From positions 55,383,278 through 55,447,277 of the forward strand of contig CM055100.1 in the NCBI GenBank assembly GCA_029204225.1: 64,000 bases of DNA, in the 5' to 3' direction. This DNA comes from Diphasiastrum complanatum (lineage: Eukaryota; Streptophyta; Lycopodiopsida; Lycopodiales; Lycopodiaceae). Both the position numbers and the translations under genes were made by a program. The notes beneath the pieces are model-generated. The model made no database searches, was not told the origin of the DNA, and saw only the letters and a list, made by a program, of their open reading frames with translations. Each line of letters begins with the position of its first letter. Position 1 is the stretch's first letter. Positions 49,121-60,407 of the stretch are shown here, in pieces.

Positions 49121-52100
49121 CCACCAACTGTCTCTCAATTAGCAATGTATTTAGGGGGCAGTTAGCACCCCTAAGAGGGAATGCTAGTTGCCCGCCAAAA
49201 GAAAATCAGCATCATGAGGTAGATCATATTTGAGCCCAGACAATTCGTTATTCTTAACGGTATTGCCAATAATTTTGCATGGTTTGTCCCTCATATAGCC
49301 GCTCTCTGATGCTGTACGGCTCCTGCTGGTGCTAACCTGGCCCATGATCTTGCCTAGCGCTACCCTTAGCTCCATGGCACCCAAGAAAAAGGGGGGTGCC
49401 GGGGTGCCCCTACGCCCCCCCCTCTATTCACCTCTTCTCCTCCTCCATCATCTGAGAGGGAGGGGGATGCTATTTCACCTACAGCAATCCCACCGCTAGC
49501 TGCACTAGAAGGCATCACTGATGCACCCTCTATTTTCACCAACAATCCACTTGCTATCACAGAAACGCATCAGCTGTCCACGATCGATTACACTCCTTCC
49601 AAGCCTATTGAGAGTCTTTATGCCTATGATATTGGTTTCATCCGAAACGAAATCCTCGGCATTAAGAAACAACTACACTTTTTTGAAATGGCGAATGGCA
49701 AATTGGTTCTAGATCTCGTGGGTGTCAAAGAACGGGTGGAGCTTGAGCAAGAAAATGTATATCTTAAGCAACGGCTTGCAGAACGTGTACCTGCTTCGGA
49801 CGAAACTTCCAACAAAATATCTTGCTTGGAAAAACAGGTCGAAGAGACAAAGACATGGGCAGCACTCTTCAAACCGGATGATATGGGCAGCAAACTCTCA
49901 TCACTTGCAAAACAAATTGAAGAAATGACATCGATACTCAAACAAGGTAATCACCCCCATATCTCAGCCTCTATGATGGATAACAATTTGGAGACAGTTT
50001 TGGATGAACAAGCTAGAAGAGCTAAAAAGGCTCTCAATATTAGAATCAGAGGCATTGCCAACGGCGGTACAGATTTACTCGTTTCCAAGTTATCTCATGT
50101 TGTTGATGGTTTTGATACGGCATGGCGTAGTAAATTTGATGACAACGTTCTTTTTATCAAATTTCACTCTCTTCAACACCGCAATGCAGCCCTTCGGCTT
50201 AGAACAAAACTCAAAGGCACTTTCATTTACATGGATGATGATTTGACAAATACCCAATGGTTAGCAAGGAAAAAGATTATTCACGAAGCAAAAGAAAAAG
50301 GGCAAAGGGTCGTTTTTATCGACGGCCAACCAAGATATTTTGACCTCCTCTCACACTAGGAACTTGGGGCTCCCGGGTTTAGGAGCTGCCCGAGATCCCC
50401 TACCATTTTGAGACTTGGCTTCTGGAATTGCAGTGGTTTTTTATCATCATCATCGGCAGGAGATTTTACTGATTTTATAAGCAAATGTGACATTTTGTTG
50501 TTGGCTGAAACCCATGAGTCCTTATATCATCCTCTTCCACATATACAGGATTACTCTTGGCATTCTGTTTTTCGCCCATTTGTGAGGGGAAAAACCTGTC
50601 GTGGATTTGGCGGAGTAGCTTGTTTATACAGAGCAACGGCAGTTAAGATGGTTAAGCAAGATCCGTATACTAGATATATATGGCTATATACTATTGGTTC
50701 ATTATTGGGATTACCTCAGGACATTTATATGGTTGTATGTTACTTCGCTCCACAGACTTCGGCATTTGCTGAATTTGGTGGGGACCCATTTCAAGCACTC
50801 TCAGATGATATTGCTGTTTTTTCTCAGCAGCGCTACATTTTATTAGCAGGAGATTTCAACGCCCGTACTAGCTCCAGACAGACAGAATTTCATGCAGATA
50901 CTGACGTTCTTCGGCTTCATCCTCTGGATATGGGATTTGATCGAGTATCACAGGATGCACACACTTCAGTTACATCTTTTGGAGAGCAGTTGATTACTCT
51001 TGCGGACACACGTTCTCTGGCCTCACACAGTGGCCTTCCTCATCAACGTTTACATGTTATCCTCATGGTGGAGGACATAGTGTAGTTGACTACTTTATTG
51101 GATCACCTACTTTGATCCCTCACATCTCTGATTTCTCCATTACACCTCCTACCATTTCTGATCACTCACTCCTACGCCTCTCACTGGGTCACATAACCCC
51201 GTCTTCTAAAGTTCCACGCTCCTCTTCTACTAACAAACGTGTTCCTTTTACTCCCTCTGGATTCGCCAACTACACCACAACCCTGTCCCAACTACTTACT
51301 CACTTCCCTTTCACGGCATCAGTTGAGCAAAAAGCCACTTTTCTCTCTAAATCCCACTTATCTGCAGCGTCCTCATCTTTCCCCACCACGACGATATCAT
51401 CTCATAGACGTGTTCACAACCGCTGGTATGATGCAGAATGTCACTCTCTTCACAAACATGTGGTAAATGCCAGATTACACTCCCCTGCAACACTCAAACA
51501 ACACCAAAAAAAGTATCGTAAAGCCACCAGAACAAAGAAGATAACAAACCTATTATCTCTCTGCCAAAGGTTGATCGATTCTTTAGATTCCTCTTCCTCC
51601 TCCTTTTTCTGGAAACAGTTCACCAGATCCTCTTCGACTTTGGCCCCCATAGCAACCGAATCTTGGGTCAATCAAATATGCCACAAAACTTTATACCCTA
51701 GACTCCCCTCCTACCTTACTCTCACCACGACCTCCCCGCTGCACGCTTTTTACTCCACACATGGTTGAAAATGCCATTAACCATGCCAAACTTCATAAAG
51801 CCACTGACTATGATTCTCTAAACGTGGATTTCCTAAAACTTGTAGCACATCTTATCTTGCCCTTTATTGCTCACGCTTTTAACACTACTGTAACCTCTAG
51901 TTTTCCTACCGCATGGTGTACTAATATTCTTCATCCCATTCTCAAGGCAAGTGATCCCATAAATGTAGAAAACTACCGTACTATTATGATTGGTCACACT
52001 TTGGCTAAGATTCATGGTTCCATTTTACAGACAGTTACTGGATCTTTTGCTGAGACTGAGGATTTACATGCTATGGGTCAGGCTGGGTTCAGACCAGGAT

Positions 52101-55100
52101 ACTCTACCTCAGATCAGATTTTCATTTTGCGATGCATCATTGAGGAGGCACGACATCAAAGACAGAGAGTTTATTGTTGCTTTGTGGACTTCCGCAAAGC
52201 TTTTGACTCAGTTCCGAGACACCTCCTTTTCCAGAGATTATCTTCGCTTGGCTTCACAGACGAGACTATTGCCGCGATCATTACTTTATATGAGCGAGTT
52301 TGGGCGCAGTTCAGGGACGGTAGTGGTTGGTCCTCGCTGATCCATTCTACCATTGGAGTGAAGCAGGGCTGCCCCTTATCTCCTACTCTCTTTGCACTAT
52401 ATATTGATGACCTCGAGCGGATTATTCGAGAGGAAGGTGGAGAGGGCTGTCCCTTAGCAGATATTATTATCCCCATTCTCCTATACGCTGATGATGTGGT
52501 TCTTCTCTCATCCTCTGCAACTGGCTTACAGAGACACCTTTCTGCTTTACATCACTTCTGTCAGCTTTGGGGATTGACGGTTAATACTAAGAAGACCAAG
52601 ATTATGTTGCTCAACACCAATAGACAGCATATGAGAGATGTGACCTTCTATTATGATGGGCTGCCGATTGAGATTGTGACCTCTTACACTTATTTGGGAG
52701 TACTTTTTCCTGGTCCGCTACTCACATTCCGACCGGCAACCCTCACCAGACCCCGTAAGGGGCACACTTCTCTTGTTCATATGGAGAGATTTTGTTCCAA
52801 ATATTATGTCCAGGACCCTGCTACCAGATGCTTACTATTTTCTACCACTGTCTCCCCGGTTGTTTTATACTCTGCTGAGACTTGGTGTCCGGATTTATCA
52901 CGCGATACTTGGAGGGATCTTACTCGTATCGAGATATCATATTAGCGGAGTTTGCTTCCCCTCCCCTGGTTATTGGTGCTATGTTTCAAATCATTACCTT
53001 TCTTCACAAGATATCAGAGTTAGACACTTCCATATATATTGTTGCTGCTCTCACTTCATCACGCACCATTGCTGGACAGGGGGCCAAGCATTCTTGGTTT
53101 GGTAGTGTCTCAGCCCTTCTTCGGACTTGGGGCTTATCTGTACTTGATCTTCCGAGCGGGACTCATGCTTATATCAGACAACATATTTATCGTAGCTACA
53201 CACGCACTATATGGTCACAGCCCGACCCTGATAAGGTCAAGATACATTTCTATGGCACACATCTACTACGGTTGGATACTACGGGTACCCCTGTCCTTCC
53301 AGCATATCTTACACAGCCATTATCTTTTGGTCTGTGGTACCGTATGGGACAGCTCCGAGTCTCTTCTCATCAGCTGGCTATTGAGACGGGTAGATACACG
53401 GACACTCCCAGATTGCAGAGGATATGTCAGCTTTGTTCTCTTCATGACATGGAGGATGAGTTCCATTTCATCTTTCGTTGTCCAGTATATTATGAAATCA
53501 GGGGGCGTTACCATTGTTTATACAGAGATACCCCTCTCACATTGCGATCGTTCCTCGAGTATCCAGACTCCATATGTGTAGGTCTTCTATTGAGAGAGAT
53601 GTATACTCTACAAGCTTCACTTCTACCTACCACAGATACGGATCACAACCAGGCTCATATTACCCAATTCTTCCAGAAGCGAGACAGAGAGGACATTTCC
53701 GTTTTGGATTTTGAAGTCCCCACTCGGAGATCGAAGACACAGAGAGTCTCACATACTTCTGCTAGATCCAGGATCACTAGATCTTCACGGGCTTCTCGCC
53801 AGTCTACAGCACGCTCCACTACTACTATCACTCATTATTTTCAGCTTACTCATAGCTAGTCTCCTCCGCAGAGCAGGTGGTTAAGCTCTTGCATTGTACA
53901 CTCACAAGCTGGTGGTCAAGCTTGGATACTTCTTCTTCTTAGAGATAGCGAGATAGATATGCTAGTTTCTTGTCTTCTTCTCTTTTCTACTAGTAAATAA
54001 GTCCGTATGCGGACAATGCTTGTATTAGATCCTAACACCACAGTAGGGCAAACACTAACTGATCCACCCAACCTTGCCTACCCCCTGATATAGAGTAAGC
54101 CCCTCCTAGCCCAGCGTGAGGACTGGTAGCATGCAACTGCCAAGTGTCGGCCACGTGTCACTGACGTGGCCGACTGCACGTCGAGACCCAACTGGGGGCC
54201 CTATCCTGCTGACAGGGTCCCTAGACTGTGTTAGGCCCGTCATGGCTATGGACCGTGCTGGGGCACACTACTCACACTGTCTTGCCCTGTTGGTCGTGTA
54301 CGCTGGACACGACCCTGAATGTGGTATCTGACCTATCTGTGTTCTCCAGGGTCCGGCACTGGTTATGAGCTCGTAACACTCCCTCCCCCTTAAGAACCAT
54401 CTTGGTCCTCTAAGACACAGTCTATAAATTTATTGCGAAGGACGCTGCCTCTTTCCCAAGTGGCATTCTCAACAGGCTGATCATTCCACTTAACCAGATA
54501 TTCTCGGTATAGAGTATGACGAGTCTGCGCCTCTCTACTATCAAGAATCTCCTCTGGTTCATGTGGAGGTTGCTGAGGACCCAATGGGAGAACTAGAACA
54601 CTGTCCCCTACCAGATTTTTTGATCTGGCTAAGACTTTTCGTAACTGACTTACATAAAGACTGGAAAAACCTTACTGCTGTGTGGGAGTTCTAGTTCATA
54701 GGTGACCTCGTCTAGTCTCCTACTGATGGTAAAGGGACCACAATACCTTGGAGACAACTTAGCGCACACTCTTGATTTGAGGGTTTTAGAGTCGACTGGG
54801 ACTCTAAAGTAGACTTTCTCACCAGCGGAGAACTGCACATCCCGTCTGTGCGGATCTGCATAATGCCTGGCTCGATCCTGGGACTGCCTGATGCTACGCT
54901 TAGCATGTTCTATCATTTGGTTTAGGTCCTCTAAAAAGTTTCTGGCTACTTCAACTTTTTCTTGTTTAAACCCTACAACTGTGGGTGAGCGTGGCTGATA
55001 ACCGTACATCAGCATAAATGGGCTGTATCCCGTAGCTGAATGTTTGGTATTGTTGTAAGCAAACTCTAATATTGAGAGATACTCCTCCCAATTAGTCTGC

Positions 55101-58100
55101 TTCTTGCTGACGTATGCACGAAGCATATCCTCCAGCACCTGATTTACCCTCTCTGTTTGACCGTCTGTCTGTGGATGGTCGATGGTACTCATATTAAGTT
55201 TAGTATGGAGGGTTTTAGGCAGGCCTACTATAAAATCCATGGAGATACTCTCCCATTTACCAGCTGGTATTTCTAAGGGCTGAAACAACCCTCCTGCCTT
55301 TAAACGCTCTGCTTTGTTTACTTGACATTTCTGGCAACTGGTTACATACTGGTGGACGTCCTTTTTCATATTGGGCCAGAAAAATTGCCTGCGAAGAAGC
55401 TCATAGGTCTCCTGTATGCCTGAGTGTCCCGCACTAGGATTGTCATGACATTCATATAGGACCTGCTGCCTATAATCCTCTGAATTGGGGACACATACTC
55501 TATCTCTATAGAGCAAGTACTCATCCTGAATAGAATACTATTTCCATTTAAATCCTTGAGTCAACTGACCCTCAACCATTGGGGTTTGCTTGGGTAATAC
55601 AGGCTCAGAATCCTCAACGTCAACTGACGACGTATACTCAGACTCATCATCATCCCCAACGGAAGCTGCCGTATTCTTGGATGAACTAGCACCAGCCCCG
55701 GGAACTGGTTCTGGAGTCTGTAACTGTCTGCTCTAGACTGGGTTCCAGATAGTAGAGAAGAATGCATCATGCTGGCACTTCCCTCTCAAGGACTCGAGTA
55801 ACTCATTACGAATCTAAGTAAAACTCAGCTCGTTTATCATAGGCATTCTGCTAAGGGCATCTGCTACTGTATTGAATTTCCCCCGTCTATATCTGATAGA
55901 CATATCAAACTCTTGCATCAACTCTGCCCAACGAGCTTTCCGACCTCTAAGCTCAGGTTGATTGCAAAGGTATCTGAGACTCTCATATTGGGTCCATCTT
56001 AATCCCATCTGACGAGATAATGCGACCCAAATATGCTACTTCTTCAATGAAGAATTCACACTTGGATTGTTTAGCATAAAGCTTATGCTTTCTGAGCAGT
56101 CGAAACACCTTTCTGAGGTGTTTTAGATGCTCCTTCCTCGTTTTGCTGTAGACGAGGATGTCATCTAAAAATATGACTACAAATTTACCCAAGTATGGTC
56201 TGAGGACACTGTTCATCAAGGTCATAAAGGTAGTTGGAGCATTTGTGAGCCCAAATGGCATCACCTTAAACTCATAATGACCATGACGAAAAACTTAGCC
56301 CCGTCGAGTTGATCAAACAACTCGTCTGCCCGAGGCATAGGGTACTTATTCTTAATTGTAACTTTATTGAGGGCTCTGTAATCTACGCAAAGACGCATAG
56401 ACCCCTCTTTCTTTTCCACCAATAGGACTGGTGAGGCCCATGGTGAACTACTGGTCTGAATTTGGCCTTTCCCAAGATAATCTGTTAACTGCCTAGTTAT
56501 TTCTTCATCCTCTGTTCGGCTGACCCGATACGGAAGTTTAGAAACAGGTGCTGTACCTGGTACTAGGTTTATTACATGATCTACCTCTCTGCTAGGTGGT
56601 AAACCATGTGGCAAATCTTCAAGAAAAACATCTTTAAATTTAGTCAATAAAGTTTCTAATTTACTGATTTTCTGCTATATAGAACTGGAAATAGAAACTT
56701 CAGGAATAAACTGAAAGTCACATAAGAATACCTGATGGTGAAACTATGCACCTATGCTGACTAGGTACTTCTGGTAGTTTAAGCTTTTTAACCCCGGTGT
56801 AGTTGATGAAATTATGGGTTGCCCCATCATCAACCATAACTCTTACTGACTGGTTACCAACTTTCCCATGCATACGTACTAGGTCATGCGGCCCAAAGCT
56901 GAAGGGTCTCGCTAGCATTGCAGAGGTCAGTTGGCAACAGTGTTCATGATCTTCATGATACACTTTGATCTCGGAAGCTGCCGAGTCACTGGGGAAACTT
57001 AAAGTCTGAACAAGATGAACTTGTTTCTTATCTTTTTTATCTTTTTTTGTGAAAGGCCCCTTGGGACACTGTCTAACTGTGTGTCCCTTGCCCATACACA
57101 CAAAGCACAAACGTTCCTGTTTGGCTTTCTCAAAATCATCTAGTTTTAAGGGCTGTATGAGTGAAGGGCGTTTATGAGGAGCTTCACTTTTAATTTTTTC
57201 TTCTTTCTTTCTTTTAAAAATTTCTTTTTAAATTGAAAGTCTTTCTGAGGAGGCTGCTCAGAAAAGGGTTGTTGTCTCGCCCTCTTCCTACCCACTGAGT
57301 CATCATAGATTTGAGCATATCTAAGAGCTTGCTCAAGGGTAGTAGGCGAGTTTCTCTGGACCTCTACTTTATATTCATCTTTGAGGCCACGGACAAATCC
57401 CCTGATTTTTTGATAATCATCCATATTTTTCATCTTTAAAATTGCTTCTCGATACTGCGAGATATATTGGATGAGGGACTTGTCCATTACTGTTCTTTCC
57501 CAGGCTTCCCAGGCTCTATCAAGTTCATTTTCAGGTAGGAATTCTCTTAGGAAGGCCTCTTCAAAAGCTTTCCATGACCGGGGAGTCTGCCCAGTCTCCT
57601 AGAGATTTAACCACCACTTATAGGCCATGGGCCCTAAGGAAAGACTGGCCTCAATAGCTTGCAAATGGTCAGGGGTCTGTTTAAGAGCATGACTGTTCTT
57701 CCATTTGCTGAGGAAGGTTTGTAGAATGTCTGCATTTCTATCCTTCTCTTCCCCATTAAAAGTAGGAGGCTTTAAATCTTAAAAAACACTGGGGTGAGAC
57801 CGTAAAGTCTCACCCGAAATTGATGGAAGTGGAGAAGGGGACAACTGAGAAGTGGAGGGAAGGCTTCCTTTCGCGGAACTCAAAATCAAGCTTTTGAGTT
57901 CAGCGAACGAGTCGTCCACACTGGACTTGAAATTGGCTAATGCCAACTTCAGTTCATCCACTTCTGTTACCAAGTGGAGAAACTGCTCCTTGGTAACCAG
58001 TTCGTCGAGTTCTTCGGCGAACTGTTCCTGTTCTTCCATTTCCATAGGTTCTTTCCCTTTACTGTAAGCCAAGGCTTCTGTTTCAAGTTCGTCGAAGCCT

Positions 58101-60343
58101 CTCTCTGGGGGTTGATCAGGTCCCTGAGGAGTGGTCATTTTCGGAACTGAAAGAGAGGTACCTTAACTTCTGATGAAAAAAGTCAAAAAGACTAATTTAC
58201 AATTGTACAAGGGAAAGGAAAGATGACTTAGCTATTTCTGAGGACTGTACTTCCAAAGAAATTACGAAGAGGAACCCTCTCAGCTCTTTTACCCAAGATT
58301 TCAGACCTGCTGTCCCGGAAAATCCCAGCTTGAAGCTCCAAAACGGCGTCAAAATTTCCGGTTCCTTGAGTATAGTAGCTCGCTGATCTGATTGCAGCTG
58401 TGAGGCTCCAAAAAATGAGGCAACAAACTCGAGAAGGTGCCAAAATATTCTGAGGTTGATAGCTGCCTACCCTCGCTAATCTGACAGCAATCTAACTGGC
58501 TCGTTTTCTTCTGACTTGAGACCCCAAAAATATTTCAATTTCTGATTTTGGTGTCTCTCTACCCTCGCTGACTGGACAGCGACCTATTTGCTCCAAAAAA
58601 CTTTGATTTAAACCCAAAAATGATTCTGGAAATCAGAAAAGATGTGGGTACTATCAGCGCTGGATCAGCACCACTCTTTCTCTTCAAAATCTCGTTCTAA
58701 TTCCCGAATCTGATGGCAAAAATCGGAGATGAGGTCTGGTTTTGCAGCGCTGGACCTGCTCTACAAAATTTTATCTAACTTCTATCTGACAAGCAAGCTT
58801 TTCTACACACTCCTGATTGGTAGCAAGCTGTTCCTACAGCGCTGGCCCTGCTACTCTACTTTCTGAGAATTTGAAAAAGTTCTGAGCAATCTAGCTACTT
58901 TCTCCACTGCTGAAAACTGAATTACCTAGGATGGAGATGGCTCTGATACCAATGTAATAGATCCTAACACCACAGTAGGGCAAACACTAACTGATCCACC
59001 CAACCTTGCCTACCCCCTAATATAGAGTAAGCCCCTCCTAGCCCAGTGTGAGGACTGGTAGCATGCAACTGCCAAGTGTCGGCCACGTGTCACTGACGTG
59101 GCCGGCTGCACGTCGAGACCCAACTGGGGGCCCTATCCTACTGACAGGGTCCCTAGACTGTGTTAGGCCCGCCATGGCTATGGACCGTGCTGGGGCACAC
59201 TACTCACACTGTCTTGCCCTGTTGGTCGTGTACGTTGGACATGACCCTGACTGTGGTATCTGACCTATCTGTGTTCTCTAGGGTTCGGCACTGGTTACGA
59301 GCTCATAACAATGCTCCTCACCTTTTGTACTCTCTTTTGTCTTATGTACCTTTGGGTACCAAAAGACGTTAATTCTAATTCTAATTCTCTCTCTCTCATG
59401 AATGCTATTTGGTCATGATACTACCTGTGCTACCTTTGAACAAGGTTTAAAAAAAAAATTCTTAACCCCTATGGTTTTTTTTCGATAACTCCGACCAAAT
59501 GAATACCAACCCGATTTATATAATCACAACAACAATGATCTTGTTAAGAGTTTTTTTAAAAAAGGGGGGTTATCAGGAGACACAGTGACTTGCCCTACAA
59601 GTTTGTGTTTAACGGAGAGGATTTGTCCTTCCTCAATTTTTTGAATCCAACGATGGGCATCATAGTCCATAGAGTCCCTTGTGTTAGCTTGAAGAAACTA
59701 TAAAAGGGGGGATGGAGCAACGACGAACTCCTCTCTCTTATGCATTTTCCTTCCTCTCTCTCTTCCGTATGCAATTTGCTATGAGCAAAAAAGCTCAATC
59801 ACAACCCACAATGGAGCGCTGGTCCATAAGGAAGTAATTCAACTTTTGGAGCTTTGTTATATCATTTTTCAGGTATGTAAGAGGCCGCTGGCCAGCAATC
59901 TACCTCCAGCTTGATTGTGTACTCTTCAACAGGTTGTCAAGTCATATTATTGAAGATAGAATAACAAAGAGCAATTCATATGAACAAAGGTAGGATCCAG
60001 CAAAGGATCGCTGGTCCACAGTAGAAATGCGCCCATATATATGACCTTGCAGTTTTCACAGTTTTCGCAGATGTCATGTTCAAGCGGAAGTGTGAACCTT
60101 GTCGCACTTTTCGTAGAAGTCAAGGTCAATAGGGAGTGCAAACTGCAAGCTTTCTCGCACTTTTCGCACCAAACAAGTTCAAAAGGGGGTTCAAAATTCA
60201 GTCCCCTTCGCATTTTTCACAGAAGCATAGGGGACATCAGCTTTTTTGGAGACATGTTTTTCATGCTCCTACATACACTGTCACACTTGACATGTACTAT
60301 TTGGTCTTATATGCTTTTATAGCATTCAAGGACAATAAAGATT

Positions 60344-60407
<64 letters not shown>

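Larger units (their letters stand above)
54021..59310 (-). mobile_element. Ty3/gypsy chromovirus, complete LTRs, internally deleted
   Basis: The insert is 5.3 kb with two 358-bp LTRs, a 5-bp target duplication (ATGCT), a primer site, a polypurine tract and gag-PR-RT-IN-chromodomain order on the - strand. The LTRs differ at about 13 positions by eye (near 3.6 per cent). It sits in the 3' UTR of LINE copy 1. Pol has lost several blocks (see pol entry), so this copy cannot transpose by itself. Confidence 0.93.
49374..59398 (+). mobile_element. LINE copy 1, nearly full length, split by a chromovirus
   Basis: A non-LTR retrotransposon with ORF1 (49374-50359), ORF2 (50408-53859: endonuclease, RT, C-terminal zinc knuckle) and a 3' UTR. 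The 3' UTR is interrupted at 54020 by an LTR element and resumes at 59316, ending TTAATTCTAATTC repeats and a short CT run near 59398. The 5' UTR probably starts between 49119 and 49374. I could not find target duplications. Its RT phrases ([33 protein letters not shown]) resemble LINEs known to me from algae and early land plants more than those of flowering plants; this is recollection, not a search. Confidence 0.85.

Noticed and set aside
49119-49373. Target duplication for LINE copy 1 (AATGCTAGTTG against AATGCTATTTG after 59398)
   Set aside because: The match is short and imperfect, and the 49178 copy lies inside the presumed 5' UTR.
54116-54331. 71-codon frame repeated at 59048-59263
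   Set aside because: It lies inside the two LTR copies; the duplication is the LTR itself.
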